Assembly (NCBI RefSeq): GCF_013520985.1
Contig: NZ_JACDTY010000022.1
Coordinates: 1 to 64,000 of the forward strand
DNA from: Mesorhizobium neociceri
Lineage (GTDB): Bacteria; Pseudomonadota; Alphaproteobacteria; Rhizobiales; Rhizobiaceae
Direction: 5' to 3'
DNA: 64,000 nucleotides
Both the position numbers and the translations under genes were made by a program. Positions 1 to 7,463 of this stretch are shown piece by piece. The number at the start of each line of letters is the position of its first letter. Positions within the stretch are counted from its first letter, which is position 1. The notes beneath the pieces are model-generated. The model was not told the origin of the DNA, searched no databases, and saw only the letters and a program-made list of their open reading frames with translations.

Positions 1-41
1 CTCTTTGACGTATCCATGCCAATGCGAATAATCTTATCCAC
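1..41 (-). CDS. IS110-family transposase, N-terminus only (cut by window edge)
   Basis: Read on the minus strand, a GTG at 41-39 opens a frame that runs off the window edge as V/M-D-K-I-I-R-I-G-M-D-T-S-K. This is the typical N-terminus of IS110-family DEDD transposases, where the D of GMDTSK is the first acidic catalytic residue. A strong Shine-Dalgarno AAGGAG (49-54) lies 7 nt upstream and supports the GTG. Only 13 codons are visible, so identity rests on this motif and the RBS. Completeness and subgroup (IS110 or IS1111) cannot be judged. Confidence 0.6.
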   Translation of the reverse strand, partial: MDKIIRIGMDTSK

Positions 42-118
42 GGACGGTCTCCTTGATTGAGATTTGCAACGACCTCATTCTGGCACATTGCGATGCCGTC
101 GGGGGCCGTCCACCCCAA
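42..118 (-). mobile_element. Probable non-coding end of the IS110-like element
   Basis: These 77 bases lie between the transposase start and position 119, where sequence shared with a dispersed repeat begins. The inner part carries the transposase RBS. I infer that the element ends near 118 and is inserted into the repeat. IS110 elements lack terminal inverted repeats, often sit in repetitive palindromes, and encode a guide (bridge) RNA in one non-coding end. At 77 nt this end looks short for that RNA, which may be at the other, unseen end. Confidence 0.35.
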
Positions 119-151
119 CACGTACTTGAGTACGCTCCGCTCCGGTTCTCG
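119..151. repeat. Dispersed repeat family 1, partial copy
   Basis: The 33 bases from CACGTACTTGAGTACG to GGTTCTCG match, with one indel, positions 57974-58007 inside a full-length copy of the same repeat, and resemble the copy at 7349-7463. It includes a small palindrome (CGTACTTGAGTACG). Only the central part is shared. The left flank is replaced by the IS110-like end and the right flank differs. Confidence 0.6.
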
Positions 152-220
152 AAAACACCACCAATGACTCGCCAGAGCGAATTTTGAAACGGTCTCTGAG
201 GAGGGTGGTAGCTGCCTGAC

Positions 221-1411
221 CTATTCCGCGGGAACCTGCGCCGGCCTAGCGGCAAGCCGCGTCAGCATGGCCTCGGCCTCGGCGCCGCGCTCGGAACGTT
301 CGATGAAGCCGCCGCCGAAGACGCGGGCTTCGTTGCCGTCGTCGGAATAGAGCACGCAGGCCTGTCCCGGCGCGATGCCGGACTCGCCGTCGACCAGTTC
401 GACAAAGGTGCTGCCGGCACGGTGATGCAGCACGGCCGGCCGCGGCGGCCGCGTTGAGCGGACCTTGGCGAACAGCTCCATGCCGGCGGCCGGAATGTCG
501 GACAGCGCGCGATCGCCCAGCCAGTTCATGTTGCGCAGATAGATCTTGTGCGTCTCCAGCGCCTCGCGCGGGCCGACGATGACGCGGGCCCGGTCGGCGT
601 CGAGATGGACGACGTAGAGCGGCTCGCCCGAAGCGATGCCGATGCCGCGGCGCTGGCCGATCGTATAGCGCAATATGCCGTCATGGCGGCCAAGCACGCG
701 GCCGTCGATATGGACGATGTCGCCCGGATTGGCGGCAGCCGGCTTCAGCTTGGCGATGATGTCGGAATACTTGCCCTGCGGCACGAAGCAGATGTCCTGA
801 CTGTCCTGCTTGGCGGCGACGGTCAACCCCATCTCTTCGGCGATGGCCCGCACCGCAGGCTTCGACAGGCCGCCGAGCGGAAAGCGCAGATAGTCGATCT
901 GCGCCTGGGTGGTGGCAAACAGGAAATAGCTCTGGTCGCGGTCGGCATCGACCGGTCGGAACAGCGCGCGGTGGGCGCCATTGGCGCCGGAGCGGATATA
1001 ATGGCCGGTGGCGAGCGCATCGGCGCCAAGGTCCTTGGCGGTGGCCAGCAGATCGGCGAACTTCACCGTCTGGTTGCACGAGACGCAGGGGATCGGCGTT
1101 TCGCCGGCGACATAGCTCTCGGCGAACGGGTCGATGACCGCCTTGCGGAAGCGCTCCTCATAGTCGAGCACATAGTGCGGGATGCCCAATGTCTCGGAAA
1201 CGCGGCGGGCATCGTCAATGTCCTGGCCGGCGCAGCACGAGCCGGCCCGATGCGTTGCCGCGCCGTGGTCGTAGAGCTGCAGCGTGACGCCGACGACATC
1301 ATAGCCTTCGCGCTTCAAAAGGCCGGCGACGACGGACGAATCGACACCGCCCGACATGGCGACGACGACGCGGGTGTTTTGCGGGCTGGCGGGAAGATCG
1401 AGGCTGTTCAT
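221..1411 (-). CDS. mnmA: tRNA-specific 2-thiouridylase MnmA
   Basis: Cytoplasmic enzyme that thiolates U34 of tRNA-Lys, tRNA-Glu and tRNA-Gln, using ATP to adenylate the C2 position and a persulfide sulfur relayed from a cysteine desulfurase. The 396-residue product has the PP-loop SGGVDSS at residues 20-26, the catalytic CVSC cysteines at C109 and C112, and the second catalytic cysteine at C208 in the QDSQDICFVPQG block. The C-terminal part carries the usual beta-barrel and tRNA-binding sequence. Length is normal, slightly longer than the E. coli enzyme. It is monocistronic, divergent from sciP and separated from it by about 260 bases. Confidence 0.95.
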   Translation of the reverse strand: MNSLDLPASPQNTRVVVAMSGGVDSSVVAGLLKREGYDVVGVTLQLYDHGAATHRAGSCCAGQDIDDARRVSETLGIPHYVLDYEERFRKAVIDPFAESYVAGETPIPCVSCNQTVKFADLLATAKDLGADALATGHYIRSGANGAHRALFRPVDADRDQSYFLFATTQAQIDYLRFPLGGLSKPAVRAIAEEMGLTVAAKQDSQDICFVPQGKYSDIIAKLKPAAANPGDIVHIDGRVLGRHDGILRYTIGQRRGIGIASGEPLYVVHLDADRARVIVGPREALETHKIYLRNMNWLGDRALSDIPAAGMELFAKVRSTRPPRPAVLHHRAGSTFVELVDGESGIAPGQACVLYSDDGNEARVFGGGFIERSERGAEAEAMLTRLAARPAQVPAE

Positions 1412-1586
1412 GGTTCTTTCGTTCTGCGCGGCGCTTCAATGGCAGTGGCGCGAATATAGGTCAACCACATCGGCGGCGCCAGCTTTGCGGCTGCGCCGAT
1501 TTGGCGGGAAAATTGCGCGCCTGCCGGCCGTTCACTCAAATGCCGACGAAAAGACTAACGCGGCGTTCATGATCCTTACCTAGTCA

Positions 1587-1601
1587 TTAGGGTTCGCTTA
1601 G
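1587..1601. promoter_or_regulatory. Candidate CtrA box upstream of sciP
   Basis: TTAG-N7-TTAG, which matches the CtrA consensus TTAA-N7-TTAA at six of eight fixed positions. It lies 67 bases ahead of the sciP ATG. sciP is a known CtrA-activated gene in Caulobacter, so the position is plausible, but the match is imperfect. Confidence 0.35.
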
Positions 1602-1668
1602 GCAATTTTTAAAGCTGTGGCGGTAATGTGGTGGGGATTGGGTCTTTGAGTTTTTTGTAGAGAGTACG

Positions 1669-1944
1669 ATGACCGATCTTGTTAGACCGCGAGTCAAATA
1701 TGTTATCGGGCCTGACGGCAGCCCTCTTACGATTGCCGATCTGCCGCCGACGAATACACGTCGCTGGGTTATCCGGCGTAAGGCGGAAGTGGTTGCTGCG
1801 GTGCGCGGCGGGCTTTTGAGCCTCGACGAGGCATGCCAGCGCTACAAGCTGACCACCGAGGAATTCCTGTCCTGGCAAGCGTCGATCGACGAATACGGCC
1901 TTGCCGGGCTGCGCACGACGCGCATCCAGCAATACCGGCATTAG
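1669..1944 (+). CDS. sciP: CtrA inhibitor SciP (DUF1153)
   Basis: Small helix-turn-helix protein of 91 residues. In Caulobacter, SciP binds CtrA and blocks RNA polymerase recruitment at CtrA-activated promoters in G1 cells. The N-terminal block VKYVIGPDGSPLTIADLPP and the following NTRRWVIRRKAEVVAAV are hallmark DUF1153 sequence. The C-terminal half (LSLDEACQRYKLTTEEFLSW) is the HTH-like part. The ORF is full length. It is followed 17 bases on by a strong terminator. It lies near ctrA and chpT, so regulator and target share a locus. A CtrA-like box lies upstream. Confidence 0.9.
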   Translation: MTDLVRPRVKYVIGPDGSPLTIADLPPTNTRRWVIRRKAEVVAAVRGGLLSLDEACQRYKLTTEEFLSWQASIDEYGLAGLRTTRIQQYRH

Positions 1945-1960
1945 AGCCAGGATCTCAACA

Positions 1961-1988
1961 AAAAAGGGCGCGGTAACCGCGCCCTTTT
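1961..1988 (+). terminator. Rho-independent terminator after sciP
   Basis: Perfect inverted repeat AAAAGGGCGCGG / CCGCGCCCTTTT with a two-base loop, flanked by A-run and T-run. It can work in both directions and serves sciP on the plus strand and the oxidoreductase gene that ends at 2007 on the minus strand. Confidence 0.85.
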
Positions 1989-2006
1989 GCCTGTCGTAAT
2001 CCTGCT

Positions 2007-2936
2007 TCAGGCCGTCAGCACCACCTTGCCGATCGGCCTGGTGGCGAGAAAGGCGTGCGCCGCGCCCGCCTGTTCGAGCGGAAAGCTCTTTGCCACGTGG
2101 ACGGCGAGCTTTCCCGCATCGACCAGTTTGCCAAGCTCAACCAGGCCTTCGCGGTCGGGCACCACAGACATGCGCTCGACGCGGATGTTTCGCGCCGCGG
2201 CCTTGGCCCGGGTGGTATCGTGGACGTTGAGCAGCGACACCAGGACGCCACCGTCCTTCAGGACTGTCAGCGATTGGTCGGCATGGTCGCCGCCCATCGG
2301 GTCCAGCACCAAATCGAGGTCGCGGACCGCAGCGGTGAAGTCGCCCTTGGTGTAGTCGACAACCTCGTCGGCGCCGAGCAAGCGGACGAAATCGAGTTTT
2401 CCCGGGCTGGCGGTGGCGATGACATAGGCGCCGCGCGCCTTGGCGATCTGCACCGCAAGATGCCCAACGCCGCCGCCCGCGGCATGGATCAGCACACGCT
2501 GGCCGGGCTTCAGGCCACCATGGCGGACAAGGCCTTGCCAGGCGGTCAGGCCGGCCAGTGGCAGCGCGCCGGCGTGGTTGTGATCGATGCCTTGCGGCTT
2601 CGGCGCTATTTCATCGGCCGGGGTGACGGCGAGTTCCGCATAGGCAGCGGCCTGTTTGGGAAAACGCGGCATGCCGAACACTGCGTCACCGACCTTGAGG
2701 CCGCCGTTGACGCCTGGGCCCACCGCCTCAACGGTGCCTGAAATATCCCAGCCGAGGGTGAAGGGCGGTTCGCCCAGCAATGGATAATAGCCGGCGCGCA
2801 CCGAGCCATCGACCGGATTGATGCCGGCTGCGTGCACGCGGACGAGCACTTCGCCTGATTTGGGCGAGGGGGCGGGACGATCGGCGATGACGAGGACGTC
2901 GGGTCCGCCGACGGAATTCTGGATAACGGCACGCAT
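2007..2936 (-). CDS. NADP-dependent zinc-less alcohol dehydrogenase / quinone oxidoreductase family protein
   Basis: Medium-chain dehydrogenase/reductase of 309 residues. An N-terminal GroES-like fold (MRAVIQNSVGGPDVL at the start) is followed by a Rossmann domain with the AAGGGVGHLAVQIAKARGA nucleotide-binding loop around residue 155. The zinc-binding cysteines of classical alcohol dehydrogenases are absent, as in quinone oxidoreductases (QOR/YhdH-like), which reduce quinones or enals with NADPH. The ATG is preceded by AGGAGAG. It is divergent from an HxlR regulator with a 90-base shared promoter holding a palindrome, so it is probably that regulator's target. The substrate is unknown. Confidence 0.85.
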   Translation of the reverse strand: MRAVIQNSVGGPDVLVIADRPAPSPKSGEVLVRVHAAGINPVDGSVRAGYYPLLGEPPFTLGWDISGTVEAVGPGVNGGLKVGDAVFGMPRFPKQAAAYAELAVTPADEIAPKPQGIDHNHAGALPLAGLTAWQGLVRHGGLKPGQRVLIHAAGGGVGHLAVQIAKARGAYVIATASPGKLDFVRLLGADEVVDYTKGDFTAAVRDLDLVLDPMGGDHADQSLTVLKDGGVLVSLLNVHDTTRAKAAARNIRVERMSVVPDREGLVELGKLVDAGKLAVHVAKSFPLEQAGAAHAFLATRPIGKVVLTA

Positions 2937-2963
2937 GGGAGTCTCTCCTGCTCTGTTGATGCC

Positions 2964-2980
2964 ACTATCATTTGGATAGT
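2964..2980. promoter_or_regulatory. Candidate HxlR operator
   Basis: Perfect inverted repeat ACTATC-N5-GATAGT in the 90-base region between the divergent oxidoreductase and HxlR genes, 28 bases ahead of the oxidoreductase ATG. Size and place fit a dimeric winged-helix repressor site. Confidence 0.5.
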
Positions 2981-3026
2981 AATATCCCCTTGTCTAGTAT
3001 GTACCTTTTCTATATATAGGCACCTC

Positions 3027-3431
3027 ATGGATAGGGATAATGATTGCGGCTTCGGCTACGATGCCTTCAGGCGGACGTGCCCTTCGCATGCCGTGCTCGA
3101 AATGCTGGCCAGCAAATGGGTCTATCTGGTGGTTTGCGCATTGCGCCGCGGCCGGCTTCGCAATGGCGAACTGGCCCGCAAGCTGGAAGGCATCACGCCC
3201 AAAATGCTGACGCAGACGCTGCGCATTCTGGAGCGCGACGGGCTGGTGCGGCGCGAAATCTTTCCGGTGATCCCGCCGCGGGTGGAATATGAATTGACCG
3301 AACTTGGCCAGAACCTGGCCGAGCTGCTCACACAGATACGGTCATGGTCGGAAGAGCATGTGCCCGACATCAAGGAGGCGCGGGCAAGGGCAGCGGCGAA
3401 CCAGGAAGCGGAGTTGCAGCCACAGGCCTGA
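3027..3431 (+). CDS. HxlR-family transcriptional regulator
   Basis: 134-residue winged-helix protein. The N-terminal CPSHAVLEMLASKWVYLVV block has the cysteine and the K-W that mark the HxlR/DUF24 family. It is followed by GITPKMLTQTLRILERDGLV (recognition helix) and the wing VEYELTELG. Members often respond to aldehydes, quinones or oxidative stress through the N-terminal Cys (C19 here, with C7 before it). It is divergent from an NADP quinone-oxidoreductase-like gene, a common pairing for this family. A palindrome in the shared promoter is the likely operator. The C-terminal 30 residues are charged and variable. Confidence 0.9.
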   Translation: MDRDNDCGFGYDAFRRTCPSHAVLEMLASKWVYLVVCALRRGRLRNGELARKLEGITPKMLTQTLRILERDGLVRREIFPVIPPRVEYELTELGQNLAELLTQIRSWSEEHVPDIKEARARAAANQEAELQPQA

Positions 3432-3538
3432 AGCTGCGGCCGCCTCGCGGCCAGATCAGCAGCGCCGGAACCTTTGGTCCGGCAACACTCAAAGCAAAGC
3501 GCGGCGTCAGGCGCCGCCGGTTGGATCAGATCCGGTAT

Positions 3539-3916
3539 TCAGCCGATCATCGCGCTGCGGCCGCCCAGTTCCGCGTCACGGATCTTGGTGTCGCGCGATT
3601 CCAGCATCTCGGCCTTGGAAAGCTCCGCTTCAGCTTCGCCGAGTAATGATTCGGCAGCGCTTCGCTGCTGGGCGAGGTCGCTTTGCGAGTTTCTGAGGTT
3701 GTCGCGGCGCAGACGCGCCGCCTTGGCGAAGGTCGGATAGGCAAAATGGTTGATGTCGGTGATGCCGGCCTTCTTCTCCTCGGCGGAGATCTGAAGCTCC
3801 AGTTCAACGGCCATGCGCTCGAACTCGGCGATCATCATGTCGAGCTGCAGCAGCTGCCGCCGCTTCTCATTCACCTGAAATTGTTTCAGCCGAACGAGGT
3901 TTTCACGTGACTTCAT
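3539..3916 (-). CDS. fliJ: FliJ-like flagellar export coiled-coil protein
   Basis: 125-residue, mostly helical, charged protein starting MKSRENLVRLKQFQVNEKRR, the typical start of alphaproteobacterial FliJ. FliJ is the cytoplasmic stalk of the flagellar type III export ATPase (with FliI) and promotes substrate export. The frame stays open upstream to 4066, but the family N-terminus begins at 3916, so I chose that ATG. fliI is not adjacent here. The gene is divergent from ctrA across a 449-base region, and class II flagellar genes are CtrA targets. The alternative is an uncharacterised coiled-coil protein. Confidence 0.65.
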   Translation of the reverse strand: MKSRENLVRLKQFQVNEKRRQLLQLDMMIAEFERMAVELELQISAEEKKAGITDINHFAYPTFAKAARLRRDNLRNSQSDLAQQRSAAESLLGEAEAELSKAEMLESRDTKIRDAELGGRSAMIG

Positions 3917-4365
3917 GATTCGGTACTCCCGGAAACGCACACCTGCACATATCGTCCAATCCGTCCGCCAGGGCCTGGCGCCACCCGTATCCACCGGCAT
4001 TCCCCGAACTATGGGAAACAAATTCCTAAAGTTTTTCGCCGTTGGTAACCATTCGTTTACGGGCATTGTTAATCATAAGGGCGAGGACTTAAGGCCGGGT
4101 AAAAATTCCGGCTCCCGATACGGAAGCCGGCCAGCGAGTCCCTTGAGTCACTTAGTCCAACTTATTAATGTGTTGCATTAGCGATTTGGTTCTGTGATTC
4201 ATCATTAGATTCAAGAGGGTGTAGAAAGGGGTTAAAAAATCTGGTACCGTCCTGGGTGCGGAATTAGGTTTTGTTAACCATTCGATGGCAGCCTCTGTTC
4301 AGGCAATCACTGCTCCGGTCCCGGATGGGTCGTGACATGGTCCGGCGGCAGAAAAGGGGAATGAA
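3917..4365. promoter_or_regulatory. ctrA promoter region: fliJ-ctrA divergent regulatory region
   Basis: 449 bases without a gene. It holds three GANTC sites (4145-4149, 4196-4200, 4208-4212), the CcrM methylation motif that times ctrA transcription in Caulobacter. It also holds two copies of TAACCATTCG (about 4046-4055 and 4275-4284), the second within TTAG-N6-TTAACC (4265-4279), close to a CtrA box. The clustering suggests methylation control plus CtrA autoregulation. The start sites are not known. Confidence 0.55.
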
Positions 4366-5061
4366 ATGCGCGTTCTGCTGATAGAAGACGACAGTGCAAC
4401 CGCTCAGAGCATCGAGCTGATGCTCAAATCCGAAAGTTTTAATGTTTATACGACCGACCTCGGCGAAGAAGGCGTCGATCTCGGTAAACTTTACGATTAC
4501 GATATCATTCTTCTCGATCTCAACCTTCCCGACATGTCCGGCTACGAAGTTTTGCGGACACTTCGCCTCTCCAAGGTGAAGACGCCAATCCTGATCCTGT
4601 CCGGCATGGCTGGCATCGAGGACAAGGTGCGCGGCCTCGGCTTCGGCGCCGACGACTATATGACCAAGCCGTTCCACAAGGACGAGCTGGTCGCCCGCAT
4701 CCACGCCATCGTGCGCCGCTCCAAGGGCCATGCCCAGTCGGTCATCACCACCGGCGACCTGGTGGTCAATCTCGATGCCAAGACCGTCGAAGTCGGCGGC
4801 CAGCGCGTGCATCTGACCGGCAAGGAATACCAGATGCTGGAGCTGCTCTCGCTGCGCAAGGGCACCACGCTGACCAAGGAAATGTTCCTCAACCACCTCT
4901 ATGGCGGCATGGACGAACCGGAATTGAAGATCATCGACGTCTTCATCTGCAAACTACGCAAGAAGCTCGACGCTGCGTCCGGTGGCCAGAACTACATCGA
5001 GACGGTCTGGGGTCGCGGCTATGTGCTGCGCGAGCCGGAAGACATCCGCGTCAGCGCCTGA
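4366..5061 (+). CDS. ctrA: Cell cycle response regulator CtrA
   Basis: Master DNA-binding response regulator of the alphaproteobacterial cell cycle, phosphorylated through the CckA-ChpT relay. It activates flagellar, pilus and division genes and represses replication initiation where it binds origins. The 231-residue product starts MRVLLIEDDSATAQSIELML, with the acidic pocket at E7-D9, phosphoacceptor D51 (IILLD) and KPF at the end of the receiver. The OmpR-type winged-helix domain follows (residues about 125-225). The C-terminus ends in a hydrophobic-Ala pattern (VSA), comparable to the Caulobacter ClpXP degron. It is followed by its own terminator. Confidence 0.97.
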   Translation: MRVLLIEDDSATAQSIELMLKSESFNVYTTDLGEEGVDLGKLYDYDIILLDLNLPDMSGYEVLRTLRLSKVKTPILILSGMAGIEDKVRGLGFGADDYMTKPFHKDELVARIHAIVRRSKGHAQSVITTGDLVVNLDAKTVEVGGQRVHLTGKEYQMLELLSLRKGTTLTKEMFLNHLYGGMDEPELKIIDVFICKLRKKLDAASGGQNYIETVWGRGYVLREPEDIRVSA

Positions 5062-5087
5062 GCGAACATCATCTGATTGAATTCAAT

Positions 5088-5119
5088 GCAAAAAACCCGG
5101 CTCAGGCCGGGTTTTTTGC
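5088..5119 (+). terminator. Rho-independent terminator after ctrA
   Basis: GCAAAAAACCCGGC-TCAG-GCCGGGTTTTTTGC, a perfect hairpin with A and T flanks that can act in both directions. It lies between the convergent ctrA and receiver genes. Confidence 0.85.
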
Positions 5120-5146
5120 TGTCCTTTTTGGGCGAGCCGACCCGAA

Positions 5147-5515
5147 TCAGGCGGCGATCTTCAGAGTACGAAAGCGCTCGAGCAGTTGCGGCCGGTTGAA
5201 CGGCTTCAAGAGATAGCCCTGGGCGCCGGCGCGCTTTGCCTTCATGATCGAGGCGACATCGACCTCGACCAGCGAAATCAGGATCTGTGGCTTGATGGCG
5301 CTTTCCATGGCGCGGACCTGGCGGATGAGGTCGACCGCCTGCATGTCGGGCAGGGCGCCGTCGACGACAATCACATCGGGCATCTCGGCAGCGCACATCT
5401 CGACCGCGTCCAGTCCGGTGGCCGCTTCGATCACCACCATGTCGGAGCCGCCAAGAATCCGTTTTGCGACCTTCCTGATCACACTTGAATCGTCGACAAA
5501 CATGCAGCGCTTCAT
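5147..5515 (-). CDS. Single-domain response regulator (CheY-like)
   Basis: 122-residue receiver with no output domain. All phosphotransfer residues are present: D8 and D9 in FVDDS, phosphoacceptor D52 (VIVVDGALPD), switch Ser S81 and K104 (LLKPF). It therefore probably receives phosphate and acts by protein contact, like DivK or CpdR. Its sequence is not obviously either of these. It lies between ctrA and chpT on the same strand as chpT, 258 bases downstream of it, so a link to the CckA-ChpT-CtrA relay is likely but inferred. It could instead be a chemotaxis CheY paralogue, though no che genes are nearby. Confidence 0.85.
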   Translation of the reverse strand: MKRCMFVDDSSVIRKVAKRILGGSDMVVIEAATGLDAVEMCAAEMPDVIVVDGALPDMQAVDLIRQVRAMESAIKPQILISLVEVDVASIMKAKRAGAQGYLLKPFNRPQLLERFRTLKIAA

Positions 5516-5773
5516 TTCCGGGTCCTCTTTGCCTTGGGGCGAGCCGGCGGCATCCGGGTATCGGGATACACCTTAGGCCGATCCGGTAAAGAAGCCGAAA
5601 AGCCGTTAGGTAAAGTTTTTGCAAAAATGTCGTTTGTGCGCGGTCCCGGCGGACGCGCCACCGACGATGAAACTTGGCTGTTCTGAATTTCGGCCAAGGC
5701 CGCAAATATCAGTGGCAAAAGATACTTTATTTGTTCTTTGCCGTCGGCCGAGCCGGCAAAGAGCTGCGGATCG

Positions 5774-6403
5774 TCAGACCGCGGACAGCACGATCTCTTC
5801 GGCGGTCGCGTGGATCGAAATCGTCATATTGGCCTCACGCGCCAAGAGCAGCGTGTAATAAGGCTGGACCGAATGGGCGTCGATCGGCTCCTCGGGCTTG
5901 TTGCCGGAATGGAGTTCGAGGAATTTCGGCGGCACGCGCAGCATCGGGCCACTGGCGGCAAGCGCAAAGCGCGGTTCGGTATCGAGGTTTTCCAGCGTAA
6001 CCACAAGCTTACCGCCGCGCGGGATGGCGGCGTTGGCGACGAGCAGCAAATTGAGCAGCAGCTTGACCTTGTTTTTCGGCAGGAGGGCACGAACCCCGTT
6101 CCAGACCAGGTCCGGCTTCTCGTTCTTCAGGAAGGCGATGGCGACGGACTCGGCGTCGCCGGTGTCGATCATCATGCCGGCCGAACCGGCGGCGCCAAAG
6201 GCGATGCGGGCGAATTGCAGGCGGGCGGAAGCGTTTCTGGCGCTCTGGCGAATCAGCTTCATGGCGTCTTCGTCGGCGCCGCCCTCGTCGAGGAGTTCAA
6301 GGCCGTTGTTGATGGCCCCAACCGGCGAAATGATGTCGTGGCAGACGCGGCTGCACAACAGGGCTGCGAGATCGGGTGCGGAGAGAGAGAAAAGCTCGGC
6401 CAT
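5774..6403 (-). CDS. chpT: Histidine phosphotransferase ChpT
   Basis: 209-residue cytoplasmic phosphotransferase that passes phosphate from the CckA receiver to CtrA and CpdR. The N-terminal helical hairpin has the phosphorylated histidine H22 in RVCHDIISPVGAINNGLELL. The C-terminal half (from about residue 80) is a degenerate HATPase-like fold lacking ATP-binding G boxes, as in Brucella and Caulobacter ChpT. The ctrA-chpT-eipA order matches that described in Brucella. The downstream receiver gene may be co-transcribed. Start and length agree with the family. Confidence 0.9.
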   Translation of the reverse strand: MAELFSLSAPDLAALLCSRVCHDIISPVGAINNGLELLDEGGADEDAMKLIRQSARNASARLQFARIAFGAAGSAGMMIDTGDAESVAIAFLKNEKPDLVWNGVRALLPKNKVKLLLNLLLVANAAIPRGGKLVVTLENLDTEPRFALAASGPMLRVPPKFLELHSGNKPEEPIDAHSVQPYYTLLLAREANMTISIHATAEEIVLSAV

Positions 6404-6749
6404 CGGCGAAAATCCCTGCTAAAAATTCACATCCGGGCGGCCACGCGACCGGCCGTCGCGCCTCACCCACCCGAATCACGCTCTTTCCCCAGCGCTTCTG
6501 AATACACAGCGCCTGAGCGTGCAGCAACAAATCCACAATTCTCGTTAGCAAAAATGGCGTGTTTGCACAGGATGGGAGCCCGCGCAGACGGTCAGACAGC
6601 CTTCGAACCGCCATGTTCATGTGGAAGGTTAATGGTTGAAAAAGGATTACGGCATAGTTTGCCCGTAACAGTCATCCTTAACGGCCGCCTAAAGAGCCGG
6701 ACGGGGTGCGAGGCGTCGGCGAAAGTGCTCCCTGACGGAGATTGGAAGC
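6404..6749. promoter_or_regulatory. chpT-eipA divergent promoter region with candidate CtrA box
   Basis: 346 bases without a gene. TTAA-N7-CTAA at 6678-6692, one mismatch from the CtrA consensus, lies 57 bases ahead of the eipA ATG. GGTTAATGGTT at 6628-6638 is a CtrA-like half site, whose complement AACCATTAACC resembles the motif near ctrA. A GAATC CcrM site is at 6473-6477. eipA of Brucella is a described direct CtrA target, which supports the placement. Confidence 0.45.
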
Positions 6750-7331
6750 ATGGTTTCCCGATTCTACGACCGGACCTTTGTCCGTGTTTTCTTCATGGCG
6801 ATTGCCCTCATGGGCGCTCTCGCCTTCTCAACCTCTGCGTCGCGGGCGCAGGAATACACCGCTCAGGAGATCGTCGATTCCGGTCACAAGTTCTTCGGCG
6901 CGACGTCGGGCGGTCTCGCCACCGTCGTCGAGAAGATTTTTGCCTCCTACGGCCTGCCCAATGGCTATCTGCTCGGCGAAGAGGGTTCCGGCGCGGTGAT
7001 CGGCGGCCTGACCTACGGTGAAGGCACGCTCTACACCAAGAATGCCGGCGACCATAAGGTGTTCTGGCAAGGTCCGTCGCTCGGCTGGGATTTCGGCGGC
7101 GAGGGATCGCGGGTGATGATGCTCGTCTACAATCTTGACGACGTCAGCAATCTCTACAACCGGTTCGGCGGCGTTGCCGGTTCGGCCTATGTCGTGGCCG
7201 GCGTTGGCTTCAACGTGCTGCAGAACAACAGGGTCCTGCTGGTGCCGATCCGCACCGGCGTCGGCGCGCGGCTTGGCGTCAATCTCGGCTATCTGAAGCT
7301 GACGCAACGGCCGACCTGGAATCCCTTCTGA
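6750..7331 (+). CDS. eipA: Envelope integrity protein EipA (DUF1134)
   Basis: 193-residue exported protein. Residues 1-34 are a Sec signal peptide (hydrophobic FFMAIALMGALAFSTSA, then ASRAQ cleavage). The rest is DUF1134: GATSGGLATVVEKIFASYG, GEEGSGAVIGGLTYGEG, then a glycine-rich beta-barrel-like stretch to the TWNPF C-terminus. In Brucella, EipA is a periplasmic protein needed for envelope stress resistance, and its gene is activated by CtrA. The same neighbourhood (chpT, ctrA) and a near-consensus CtrA box upstream point to the same control here. Its biochemical activity is unknown. Confidence 0.88.
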   Translation: MVSRFYDRTFVRVFFMAIALMGALAFSTSASRAQEYTAQEIVDSGHKFFGATSGGLATVVEKIFASYGLPNGYLLGEEGSGAVIGGLTYGEGTLYTKNAGDHKVFWQGPSLGWDFGGEGSRVMMLVYNLDDVSNLYNRFGGVAGSAYVVAGVGFNVLQNNRVLLVPIRTGVGARLGVNLGYLKLTQRPTWNPF

Positions 7332-7348
7332 GTGGGCATATTGATATT

Positions 7349-7463
7349 CAGGTGATGCCGGCCTGCGAATGGCTGATACCTGCGCTTCCGGTACTCACGG
7401 ACCAATGTCCGCTCCGTTCCGGTTCTCGGCATCAACCATTCTCGGCTCGGCCTGACCTGAATC
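7349..7463. repeat. Dispersed repeat family 1, copy A
   Basis: About 115 bases from CAGGTGATGCC to CCTGACCTGAATC, about 85-90 percent identical by eye to 57927-58042. Shared blocks include GGCTGATACCTGCGCTTCCG and CGGTTCTCGGCATCAACC. It lies in the gap 7332-7634 between eipA and a coiled-coil gene. The rest of the gap holds only an 8-bp hairpin (7530-7551) without a T-run. Confidence 0.8.

Noticed and set aside
34..255. 73-residue minus-strand frame at the left edge
   Set aside because: Reads through the repeat and the element end in a frame different from the transposase; no motif.
548..1459. 303-residue open frame on the plus strand over mnmA
   Set aside because: Mirror of the GC-rich codon use of mnmA; no RBS and no family motif.
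5738..7021. 427-residue open frame on the plus strand across chpT and the eipA promoter
   Set aside because: Antisense to chpT and overlaps eipA in another frame; composition-driven.
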